DNA from: Enterococcus gallinarum NBRC 100675
GTDB lineage: Bacteria; Bacillota; Bacilli; Lactobacillales; Enterococcaceae
Direction: 5' to 3'
Assembly (NCBI RefSeq): GCF_001544275.1
Contig: NZ_BCQE01000008.1
Location: 1-64,000 of the forward strand
DNA: 64,000 nucleotides
The notes under the pieces are model-generated. The model did no database searches and was not told the DNA's origin. It saw only the letters and a program-made list of their open reading frames with translations. Both the position numbers and the translations under genes were made by a program. This document shows, one piece after another, positions 8,957-15,540 of the stretch; the first letter of the stretch is position 1; each line of letters starts with the position of its first letter.

Positions 8957-9241
8957 TCATTCCTTCTCGATTTCTCCTTCCTCATCCAACGGGAAAGGAT
9001 CCCCTTCTTTCTGCATATAAATATGACGTTCCATATCTATACCAGATCGCAACAACTCTTCTCTTTCCATCTCAATCGCCCCAAGAATAACGGACACCGG
9101 TATTTCTAACATATGAGAATAACGAGCTACATAGCCCATACACAAATTTAACGCATCGAATAGATCCAAATTGTATAGCGTAGTTTTTTCCTGCTTTTCG
9201 AAAAGCTCAACACAGAAAAAACAATCGGACGTTGTTTTCAT
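8957..9241 (-). CDS. Hypothetical acidic protein
   Basis: 94 residues: MKTTSDCFFCVELF, a helical middle (LYNLDLFDALNLCMGYVARY) and an acidic tail (DEEGEIEKE). The nearest ribosome-like site (AAGGAG) is about 12 nt before ATG 9241, which is long. It is encoded immediately after the 92-residue gene upstream and is probably co-transcribed. No family recognised. Confidence 0.45.
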   Translation of the reverse strand: MKTTSDCFFCVELFEKQEKTTLYNLDLFDALNLCMGYVARYSHMLEIPVSVILGAIEMEREELLRSGIDMERHIYMQKEGDPFPLDEEGEIEKE

Positions 9242-9267
9242 TTTTTCGCATTTCTCCTTTGCGTTTT

Positions 9268-9546
9268 TTATCCAATCAATTCACTAAATCGGTAAAAGAG
9301 ATAAATCTCCACATCGTTCTCAAGCAACCACTCTACGCCTATTTCCCAATAAGCACCTTTTTCTACTGCACGGAATACATGTTCTTCAAAATTTTCAGGT
9401 ATGACGATCAAGCCATCTTCTTTGTAATCAACCACGATTGCTTTGAAAACCCCTTTATCAATTCCACAGCTTTCCTCATAAGAAACCACACGGACAATAT
9501 CACCATGTTTTACGTCTTCGACTTTTTCCAATTGTTTTAAACTCAT
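9268..9546 (-). CDS. Hypothetical protein, SH3-like beta-rich
   Basis: 92 residues starting MSLKQLEKVEDVKHGDIV; AGGAGG is 7 nt before ATG 9546. The alternating hydrophobic pattern (GDIVRVVSYEE, VFKAIVVDYKEDGLIVIPENF, EIYLFYRFSEL) suggests a small beta-barrel of DUF4926 or SH3 type, but I cannot confirm a family. First gene of a leftward pair with 8957-9241. Confidence 0.5.
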   Translation of the reverse strand: MSLKQLEKVEDVKHGDIVRVVSYEESCGIDKGVFKAIVVDYKEDGLIVIPENFEEHVFRAVEKGAYWEIGVEWLLENDVEIYLFYRFSELIG

Positions 9547-9585
9547 CAAAAATCCTCCTTTGATTTATTTCCTTGATAGGCTGAA

Positions 9586-9713
9586 GGGTACGGGCGTTTG
9601 TCAGGATAGTTAGTTGTTTTCTCAAAAAAGCCATTTTCTGTTGGAGTTTATCGATTTTCATGCGTTTTCTATTTGTCCATGCTCATAGAAAGAAGATTGA
9701 AACACCCGTACCC
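9586..9713 (-). repeat. 14-bp inverted repeat enclosing ~100 bp
   Basis: GGGTACGGGCGTTT (9586-9599) and AAACACCCGTACCC (9700-9713) are complementary at 13 of 14 positions. They enclose an AT-rich loop without an ORF. The GC-rich arms stand out from the surrounding sequence. It lies just upstream of the gene at 9268-9546, so it could be a leader hairpin, a small RNA or a protein-binding site. Confidence 0.6.
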
Positions 9714-9766
9714 GTCAACCTACCAAAAGACTTACCTCATGTTACATACAACTCGTTTTTTCATAC

Positions 9767-10279
9767 TCAGTAATACAATTTAAAGCCAACCAACTCAGAT
9801 AACGATCTACCAATCAATCGTTCCTGCCCATTATAACGACGTCCATTTACAAGAAAAGCTGTTTGATATGCCCAAGAGTTACTTGCTAACACCGTTCTTG
9901 CACCAATTTCTGCAAAATCTGTGGCACGAGCATTCTCACAAATCAATGCATGATCTCGAATAATAGCACTTCCTGAAACATACGCATTCCCTTTAACTAC
10001 TGCATGATCTTTTACGATCGCTTTAAACGTAATTTCTGCATTTCCTAATATCCGAGCATCTCCTTTCACCATTGCGTCTTGTGCAACATACGCATGATCA
10101 CTAACGATTGCATTGTCATATATCCAACAATCACCATATTGGCTTAGATTAGACAAATTCCGAACATATCCTCCGTATTGTCCTTTTACAACATCACCAA
10201 AATTCTTCAGTGATCGAATTCGATAAAGAACTTCTCCCTTAAATAAAATTGTTTGATCTGTTAATTCATATTTTTTCAC
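9767..10279 (-). CDS. Left-handed beta-helix (hexapeptide-repeat) protein, YdcK-like
   Basis: About 170 residues from GTG 10279 (KKYELTDQTILFKGEVLYRIRSLKNFGDV), which matches the usual beginning of this family. An upstream ATG at 10357 adds 26 residues but has no ribosome site. After VKGQYGGYVRNLSNLSQYG the protein is a run of about ten imperfect hexapeptide-type turns (NAIVSDHAYVAQDAMVKGDA, then ARILGNAEI and AVVKGNAYVSGSA). This is the signature of a left-handed beta-solenoid. Such proteins are common on phages, plasmids and conjugative elements, with no known activity. No acyltransferase active site is evident. Confidence 0.65.
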   Translation of the reverse strand: MKKYELTDQTILFKGEVLYRIRSLKNFGDVVKGQYGGYVRNLSNLSQYGDCWIYDNAIVSDHAYVAQDAMVKGDARILGNAEITFKAIVKDHAVVKGNAYVSGSAIIRDHALICENARATDFAEIGARTVLASNSWAYQTAFLVNGRRYNGQERLIGRSLSELVGFKLYY

Positions 10280-10353
10280 AGCTCCTTCCTCACTTCCTTT
10301 TGTATATAAAAAAGCTGCCTGAATAGACAACTTGAATTTTCCTTGCGTACCTT

Positions 10354-10584
10354 TCATTTTTTACTAAAAACAAAATAAATCTTATTTTTACCTCCTAATG
10401 TTCGATCAATTCTTCGCAACGAAGAAAAATCTTTCATTTGACTATAAAAAATCCTTCTTTCTTTTTCCTTCTTGAATAAAAATAAGCAGTCATCAAAAGA
10501 AAGTTCTTTTCGATTTGTGGCTTCCATGTATGCAATCAAATACTGTTCACTAAATAATTCACTCTGATTACTTAAACACACCAT
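10354..10584 (-). CDS. Hypothetical protein
   Basis: 76 residues beginning MVCLSNQSELFSEQYLIAYM, with AAGGAGGG 4-5 nt before ATG 10584; the in-frame ATG at 10611 lacks a site. Soluble, helical, with a basic C-terminus (RIDRTLGGKNKIYFVFSKK). Its stop lies 4 bp before the alternative first ATG of the beta-helix gene, so the two are likely co-transcribed. No family recognised. Confidence 0.45.
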   Translation of the reverse strand: MVCLSNQSELFSEQYLIAYMEATNRKELSFDDCLFLFKKEKERRIFYSQMKDFSSLRRIDRTLGGKNKIYFVFSKK

Positions 10585-10755
10585 TTTCCCTCCTTTTAAG
10601 CCGATTAACAAAGTTTTTCAGTCATTTTTTTCTGTCCTAACATTAAAATGATATGTTACAATCTCAGTGATTACTTCATTCATTTTGTCCCTTCTAGTTC
10701 ATCAACTTTCTCACCCCATTCAAGTAAAGCTTGAATGAACTAGGAGGTGAACAAA

Positions 10756-10956
10756 ATGATTGAAGTGATTCAAAACATCATGATACGAATAATCATGATA
10801 ATCGAATTTGCTTGGAAACATAAAATAGGAACAGCTTTTTTTCTACTCCTATTTTTCGGCAGCTCTATTAGTTATTTCTTTTTTAGAGTTCTTCCTGAAG
10901 CAATATTCGAACTGTTGTTAGAAGTAATGGAAAGTATAACCACTATTACCTTCTAA
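10756..10956 (+). CDS. Small hydrophobic membrane protein with its own hairpin leader
   Basis: 66 residues starting MIEVIQNIMIRIIMIIEF. There is an amphipathic or hydrophobic N-terminus, one clear membrane helix (about 25-44, TAFFLLLFFGSSISYFFF) and a hydrophobic tail. AGGAGGTG is 6 nt from the ATG. A perfect 8-bp hairpin (CATTCAAG/CTTGAATG, about 10,715-10,735) ends a few nt upstream of the ribosome site, and a terminator follows the stop. The unit is opposite in strand to its neighbours. Size, hydrophobicity and a leader hairpin resemble type I toxin mRNAs of Gram-positive plasmids (Fst-like). No sequence match to Fst is visible. Confidence 0.5.
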   Translation: MIEVIQNIMIRIIMIIEFAWKHKIGTAFFLLLFFGSSISYFFFRVLPEAIFELLLEVMESITTITF

Positions 10957-10965
10957 CAAAAACAG

Positions 10966-11000
10966 GCCTAGTTAGAATTCTCTAATTAGGCTTATTTTGA
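10966..11000 (+). terminator. Terminator of the small membrane protein gene
   Basis: An 11-bp stem GCCTAGTTAGA/TCTAATTAGGC (10966-10976 with 10981-10991, one G-T pair) is followed by TTATTTTG. It starts 10 bp after the stop codon. Confidence 0.7.
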
Positions 11001-11069
11001 TACAACAATTGATTGTATCAATCAAAAAGAAAACTTTTGTTTTCCTCTTGATTCGTACAATCCATTCTT

Positions 11070-11342
11070 TTATGGTTGAACAATGTCATTTTCAATTTCC
11101 CATTCAAACCATTCTGCAAAATCTTGTTTAAAGCCATCAACTCGGTATTTATTTTGTAAATAGGCATCTTCTGAAGTTGCAGGATCTAAGTAGGTTGGTT
11201 TATTTTCTGGACGAGCATACACGCCTATCCACGTCTTGTAGTCCCCTTCGAAATAACTATCTACTAAGTATCCTTTCTTTCTGAGAATCTCTCGAACTTG
11301 TTCCTCAATCTCTTTTCGTACATCCGGTTCCACTTCTTCCAT
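11070..11342 (-). CDS. Hypothetical acidic protein
   Basis: 90 residues starting MEEVEPDVRKEIEEQVREIL, with AAGGAAG upstream. An N-terminal helix is followed by a mixed domain rich in aromatic residues (YFEGDYKTWIGVYARPENKP, FAEWFEWEIENDIV). Net acidic, no signal or membrane segment. Monocistronic. An AGCTTCC/GGAAGCT hairpin with T-run (about 11,363-11,390) lies upstream of its start on the same strand and would insulate it. No family recognised. Confidence 0.5.
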   Translation of the reverse strand: MEEVEPDVRKEIEEQVREILRKKGYLVDSYFEGDYKTWIGVYARPENKPTYLDPATSEDAYLQNKYRVDGFKQDFAEWFEWEIENDIVQP

Positions 11343-11544
11343 TGTTTTTCACTTCCTTTTTATTTATTAAAAAAAGCTTCCATTGATCGGAAGCTACATT
11401 CTTCTTTTCATTCTTTTTTCAAAAAATCCTCATATTTCCTTCTTATTTGTATCTTAATCTGATAGCAAAAATATTAAAGAAAGAAGTTGGTCATTGTCAT
11501 CACCATCAGTTTACTCCTACAGTAAACTGAAAGGAGGGTTTGAA

Positions 11545-11754
11545 ATGAAACCCAAAAACTTAGTAAAAACTGGTTTCATTGTTTTTCTAGCTTGTATACT
11601 CATTCATTACATCCTAGAATTTCTATTGAAACATCCTATAGCATTCATTCTTGTTATTTTTATAGGAATAAATACTTTTAAACAAAAGAATCAGTTAAAA
11701 CTGGCTCTTTTTTATTTTTTTCAACGCCTAAACAACAACCAACTCTTTCTTTAG
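11545..11754 (+). CDS. Small membrane protein, probably frameshifted
   Basis: 69 residues starting MKPKNLVKTGFIVFLACILI. Two hydrophobic segments (about 8-26 and 31-43) are followed by a Lys/Gln stretch. GGAGGG lies 5-6 nt upstream. A perfect 9-bp hairpin (CAGTTTACT/AGTAAACTG, 11507-11529) abuts the ribosome site, as in the gene at 10756. The last ~20 codons read through a homopolymer-rich CTTTTTTATTTTTTT and look unnatural. A shift of one frame there continues into a hydrophilic tail (see next entry). The real protein is therefore probably longer and broken here. Confidence 0.45.
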   Translation: MKPKNLVKTGFIVFLACILIHYILEFLLKHPIAFILVIFIGINTFKQKNQLKLALFYFFQRLNNNQLFL

Positions 11755-12006
11755 ATCCTTTACCGAAATTCACTTCTATAGAAAACGAAGATGTTGAGAT
11801 TAAGACTGATAATGATCCTCGTATTTCTTTCAAGATAAATCGGGATCAAGATGGATACCCTATATGTTGTCCATGAAGTTGCGGTTAAGGATAGAAAGAA
11901 TAGAACATTTTTATTCTATTCGGTCAATGATCCATCACTTATTGATTACTCAACGAATAAAATAAAAAAGCCTTTGTTTTCTTTTACAAAGCCTCTATCT
12001 TCTTAG
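11755..12006 (+). pseudogene. Decayed tail of the preceding gene
   Basis: Two overlapping open frames continue from the small membrane protein. One reads TPKQQPTLSLDPLPKF and on to NRDQDGYP before TGA at 11,876. Another, from 11,851, reads MDTLYVVHEVAVKDRKNRTF and on to DYSTNKIKK before TAG at 12,006. Joined by two single-base shifts they give one hydrophilic domain (about 90 residues, ending YVVHEVAVKDRKNRTFLFYS). I infer a membrane-anchored protein inactivated by frameshifts. The last codons overlap the terminator of the structured RNA on the other strand. Confidence 0.35.
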
Positions 12007-12412
12007 TCTTGTTTAGCCGGGGAAATGGACACACTGATAGCGTATCATTCGACGCTGCGTTTTTTTTAAGAGAAATTCTTAAAAAAGACCGTACTAGTCC
12101 CGCATTGTCCGATTATTTCCTCAGAAAAGATCCCTCAATTCTGTAGAAATAATCCCATCTTCTTGCTGGTTCCATTTCCCCAAACAAGAATTTGGCCGAT
12201 CCACCTACCCTGACCGTTACTACGCCCTCATCACCGCGTGTTGACCGTGTAAGCATTCCCCACAGATCCCCGAGTCTCCATGACCTGGATTCCCGACGCT
12301 GCAGCGGACGACATATGCACTAAACATATGCCAGGTGTCGCTGTGCCTTTTTGATTAGGAAGCACTACAGACCTGTACTCATCTGTAGCTTATCAGGCTA
12401 ACTCCCGCTAGG
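11964..12412 (-). ncRNA. Large structured non-coding RNA candidate
   Basis: A ~450-nt stretch is GC-richer than its surroundings and has no credible ORF. Complementary segments are dense. TCCATTTCCCC (12171-12181) pairs with GGGGAAATGGA (12019-12029), extended by AAACAAG/CTTGTTT. GATTATTTC/GAAATAATC pair at 12111-12119 and 12146-12154, with CAGAA/TTCTG inside. TTTTTTAAGA/TCTTAAAAAA pair at 12062-12071 and 12077-12086. ACATATG/CATATG pair at 12311-12330 with CAGCG/CGCTG outside. On the minus strand a promoter precedes it and a hairpin with TTTTTT (about 11,962-11,993) ends it. Location and size fit the large ornate phage/plasmid RNAs (ROOL, GOLLD type), but I cannot assign a family by eye. Confidence 0.6.
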
Positions 12413-12418
12413 ATTTTA

Positions 12419-12448
12419 TATATATATGATTGGATTGTGACCTAGCAA
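12419..12448 (-). promoter_or_regulatory. Candidate promoter of the structured RNA
   Basis: Minus strand: TTGCTA (12448-12443), an 18-nt spacer and TATATA (12424-12419), in a TA-repeat that also allows a 16-nt spacing. The predicted start is near 12,412, just before the GC-rich structured stretch. Confidence 0.45.
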
Positions 12449-12523
12449 CTTATATTTATATGTTATGAATAAATGAAGTAAGTATCTTTTATTTTGAACA
12501 AAATGATCGACTCAAAAAGAGTG

Positions 12524-12895
12524 CTAATTTAAATTGGCTTGACGTATATATTTTCTACGTCGTTCTTTTTGATAGTGTCGTTCTAATTTATTCACTTCCC
12601 AAAAAGGAAGATTCAGGAGACGAGCAATGACTTTTTTTGATTTATTCAATCGGACTAGCTGTTTGTATTCTTCGTACTTTGTACGCCTCACTACTTCCAT
12701 AAACTGGATCCAACAAATCGTTACTCGTAAATAAGGAATGTTTTTCCGCTTCAACAATCGCTTCGTCTTTAATCGGGCAATATCCATTGCATTCTTTTTA
12801 GATTTATCGAATGTTGTTATATGAAACACATGCATCTTATTTTCGCCATTTCGTTGAACAGCTACCGTTTCAATAACCCATTGAAAAAGTTCCAT
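12524..12895 (-). CDS. Small basic hypothetical protein of the element
   Basis: 123 residues starting MELFQWVIETVAV, with GGAGG about 7 nt before ATG 12895. It is very rich in Lys and Arg (KSKKNAMDIARLKTKRLLKRKNI, KERRRKYIRQ), so nucleic-acid binding is likely. The stretch RLLNLPFWEVNKLERHY looks like a short helix-turn-helix-type segment (LNKSKKVIARLLNLPFWEV). No family recognised. It is the rightmost gene before the proposed element boundary, and its leader contains the 12916-12965 inverted repeat. Confidence 0.5.
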   Translation of the reverse strand: MELFQWVIETVAVQRNGENKMHVFHITTFDKSKKNAMDIARLKTKRLLKRKNIPYLRVTICWIQFMEVVRRTKYEEYKQLVRLNKSKKVIARLLNLPFWEVNKLERHYQKERRRKYIRQANLN

Positions 12896-12915
12896 TGGGT
12901 ACCTCCATATAAAAA

Positions 12916-12965
12916 ATACTTTGAAATGTAAAGAGCTATTACTAACTCTTTGCACTTCAAAGTAT
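12916..12965. repeat. 20-bp inverted repeat at the element boundary
   Basis: ATACTTTGAAATGTAAAGAG (12916-12935) and CTCTTTGCACTTCAAAGTAT (12946-12965) are complementary at 18 of 20 positions around a 10-nt loop. It lies between the last accessory gene and the truncated gene that begins at 12,968. It could be a recombination end, an operator for the gene at 12895, or a regulatory hairpin. Confidence 0.7.
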
Positions 12966-12967
12966 AA

Positions 12968-13375
12968 TCCACCTTAGAACTGCCGACAAATTGGCAAACT
13001 GTAGCCGATTTTGAGTCACTAAATCCAGATAATGATTTTATGCTTTCTGATTCGTTACAAACAAAATTTCTGGCGGCTGTTGTGGAGTCTAAACAAGACT
13101 TTGCAGATTTCGACAGTTATCTTGCATTGGTTCAAGACAGTTTAGCATCGAATTTTGGTACCAACGCGACATTTTTACCGGTTCCTGGTACTCAAACCCA
13201 AATGGTTGATTTTGCTGCAACTGTAGAAGGGTTGAACATACATTACTTATATTATGTAACGGAAACCGATAACAATTATGTTCAATTGTATGGTTGGACC
13301 TTAGCAAGTCTTTTTGATTCCTCAAAAGATGAACTAACAAAGATCATGGATAGTTTCCAGGAGCTCCCTCAATAA
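12968..13375 (+). pseudogene. 3' remnant of an interrupted gene, possibly a lipoprotein
   Basis: An open frame without a usable start begins right after the inverted repeat (STLELPTNWQTVADFESLNP), preceded by TAA at 12,965-12,967. It runs to TAA at 13,375, about 135 codons. A later ATG at 13,040 has no ribosome site. Composition (LASNFGTNATFLPVPGTQTQ, then IHYLYYVTETDNNYVQLYGW) fits the exported C-terminal domain of a small lipoprotein. The natural reading is that the accessory element replaced or interrupted the 5' part. A strong terminator follows. Confidence 0.55.
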
Positions 13376-13419
13376 AGGTATGAATGCAGAACAGCCGTGG
13401 TTTTAAACTCAAATGAACA

Positions 13420-13463
13420 AAGGAAGGAGACCAACACTAAAATTGTGCGGTCTCCTTCCTTCA
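13420..13463 (+). terminator. Bidirectional-type terminator hairpin
   Basis: A 13-bp perfect stem AAGGAAGGAGACC/GGTCTCCTTCCTT (13420-13432 with 13449-13461) lies 45 bp after the truncated gene. The T-rich tail is weak on the plus strand. Confidence 0.6.
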
Positions 13464-13608
13464 TTTGGAAGTTTTTTACAATTTATTTTTTTCTCATACT
13501 TCCTTTATCTGGCAGCTATAGGAGTATTGCCCTCTCTGTGCCTTCATCTTTGTGCTTCTATCTTTGTACTTTCATCTTAATGTTTCTATCTATTGCCTAT
13601 TATTAGGG

Positions 13609-15447
13609 TCATTTGCTGACGATCAATCGTTGTCCCACAAAAATCAATGATCCGCTGATATTGTTCCATTGCATCAGCTGATTGATTGAGACCCCATAGC
13701 TCTGTGCAATTCCCCATAAGGTATCTCCTGATTTTACGGTATATGTCTTAGAACTAGAGGTACTGCTGACTTCTTTCACATAGGCACCACTGACCCAGCC
13801 TTTGCCTTCCACCCGGTACCAGGTACTGTTGCCATTAACACTGGTTCCTTGTTTTTGGGCCACTGCCTTAAAAGTCGCATTGTTGGCTAATGACCCTACG
13901 ACACTAGCACTAGTTGATGGATTGGAACGGATATTCAAAACTGCGGTGGTTTTGAATTGCTTGTTGATGGTTTGCTCTGAATTATTGCTGTTATTGTTGG
14001 ACCCTGCCTCAGTAACATACGCGGCACTGACCCAGCCTTTGCCTTCCACCCGATACCAGGTACTGTTGCCATTGACGCTGGTTCCTTGTTTTTGGGCCAC
14101 TGCCTTGAAGGTCGTATTGTTGGCTAATGACCCCACTACACTGGCACTGGTCGAAGCATCTGAACGAATATTCAGCGCTGCCGTGGTTTTGAATTGCTTG
14201 TTGATGGTTTGTTCTGAATTATTGCTGTTATTGTTGGATCCTACTTCCGTCACATACGCGGCACTGACCCAGCCTTTGCCTTCCACCCGATACCAGGTAC
14301 TGTTGCCATTGACACTGGTTCCTTGTTTTTGGGCTACTGCTTTGAAGGTCGTATTGTTGGCTAATGACCCCACTACACTGGCACTGGTCGAAGCATCTGA
14401 ACGAATATTCAGCGCTGCCGTGGTTTTGAATTGCTTGTTGATGGTTTGTTCTGAATTATTGCTGTTGTTGCCATTCCCGCTACCGCCACCGGTCGCGGAA
14501 TCAAATTGTGTCAAATTGTAGGTTTCGATCAAATTATTCAGCTTGCCGGCATAAGTCGTATCTGTCGCATACCTTCCTTGAAGCCATTGGGTGGCATCAC
14601 GATAGGAAGAGGTATTGGATTTCCAAGCCCCACTGTAAAAATAAACGCCTGGTGAAAAAGAAGTCGTTTTTAAGACATGGGCATTATCTTCAAATGATTC
14701 CTTTAAAGACGGATATTTGCGGAATTTTGCAACGATCTCATAAAGATTGCCGTTACCATCATCTTCCATTGTTCGCATCTCAACATATTGACCATTGTAT
14801 GAACCTTTGATCCCAAACATATTGTTTGCTTGTGTCGTAAGTGTGGATTGTCCCCATCCTGATTCAAGGATCGCTTGTGCTATCATGACGGAGGCATAAA
14901 GATCGTTGACACTTGCTACTTGTTGCGCCATTGGTCCTACTTGCTGGATGAAGGCTTGTTGTGTATTAGATCTTGCCATCACACGATCGATGTTAGGCAT
15001 GATCTTTGTTTCTAATGCAATTCGCTCTGCCTCTGACAACATTGGGATCTCACTTGTCGATTCTGCAGAATCAGCGTCACTGGTAGCCTCCGTTGCTAGA
15101 GGTTCTTCTGAAGACTCGCTGGTTGCTGACTCACTTGATGATACTGTGGGACCTGTGTCCTCCAGCGATGTTTCGGTTCCAGTATCTTCGGTGGTCGTTA
15201 CTTGACTCGCTTGTGATTCATCTACTGAATCGTGAGAATCGGCTGTATCATCCGACGAAGCTACCGTAGGCTGGTCAACCACTTGTACACCTGTGTCCTT
15301 CGCTTCTTCAACAGAAGTTGCGAGCACACTAACCGGTACTAAATTCAGAGTACTAACGAGAGCGGTAGTGGTAGCAGCTCCTTTCCGGTACAATTGACTG
15401 CGTTTTTGCCGTTGCAACTCTTTGCGGATCTGTTTTCTGCTTTTCAT
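13609..15447 (-). CDS. Peptidoglycan N-acetylglucosaminidase (GH73) with three SH3b domains and LysM
   Basis: 612 residues. A basic N-terminus and long signal (cleavage near ATS, ~45) are followed by an acidic Ser/Thr linker (50-145). The GH73 glucosaminidase domain spans about 150-315; the likely catalytic Glu is 195 in AQAILESGWGQST, and the YATD.TYAGKLNNLI motif is present. Three almost identical SH3b modules (about 330-560, 79 residues each) and a C-terminal LysM (about 565-612) follow. It would cleave glycan strands during septation or turnover, outside the cell. It lies 93 bp downstream of the SagA-like gene and may share its promoter. The layout resembles enterococcal autolysins, but AtlA carries LysM repeats rather than SH3b. 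Confidence 0.9.
   Translation of the reverse strand: MKSRKQIRKELQRQKRSQLYRKGAATTTALVSTLNLVPVSVLATSVEEAKDTGVQVVDQPTVASSDDTADSHDSVDESQASQVTTTEDTGTETSLEDTGPTVSSSESATSESSEEPLATEATSDADSAESTSEIPMLSEAERIALETKIMPNIDRVMARSNTQQAFIQQVGPMAQQVASVNDLYASVMIAQAILESGWGQSTLTTQANNMFGIKGSYNGQYVEMRTMEDDGNGNLYEIVAKFRKYPSLKESFEDNAHVLKTTSFSPGVYFYSGAWKSNTSSYRDATQWLQGRYATDTTYAGKLNNLIETYNLTQFDSATGGGSGNGNNSNNSEQTINKQFKTTAALNIRSDASTSASVVGSLANNTTFKAVAQKQGTSVNGNSTWYRVEGKGWVSAAYVTEVGSNNNSNNSEQTINKQFKTTAALNIRSDASTSASVVGSLANNTTFKAVAQKQGTSVNGNSTWYRVEGKGWVSAAYVTEAGSNNNSNNSEQTINKQFKTTAVLNIRSNPSTSASVVGSLANNATFKAVAQKQGTSVNGNSTWYRVEGKGWVSGAYVKEVSSTSSSKTYTVKSGDTLWGIAQSYGVSINQLMQWNNISGSLIFVGQRLIVSK
13755..14470 (-). repeat. Three 237-bp tandem repeats encoding SH3b domains
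   Basis: The marker GAATTGCTTGTTGATGG recurs at 13954, 14191 and 14428, an exact 237-bp period (79 codons). The two N-terminal copies (higher coordinates) are nearly identical in DNA. The third differs more (for example NPSTSA instead of DASTSA). Such identity points to recent duplication and a region open to copy-number change by recombination. Confidence 0.9.
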
Positions 15448-15540
15448 TTTTCTCTCCTTCTACTAGCGCTGATTCATTCTGCCCATGGGGTTCAATGAGA
15501 ATCAGTTCCACTGGATCAAGTATTTATAAAGATAAAATAA

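Noticed and set aside
1-12970. Prophage
   Set aside because: No capsid, tail, lysis or terminase genes; the coupling-protein and DUF961-like order points to a conjugative element.
13397-13606. 69-codon plus-strand frame
   Set aside because: It spans the strong terminator hairpin at 13,420-13,461 and lacks a ribosome site.
13755-14470. CRISPR-like array
   Set aside because: The 237-bp period and unbroken reading frame show tandem protein domains, not repeats with spacers.
13802-14521. 239-codon open frame on the plus strand
   Set aside because: It lies antisense to the repeated SH3b region; its repeats mirror those of the GH73 gene and it has no ribosome site.
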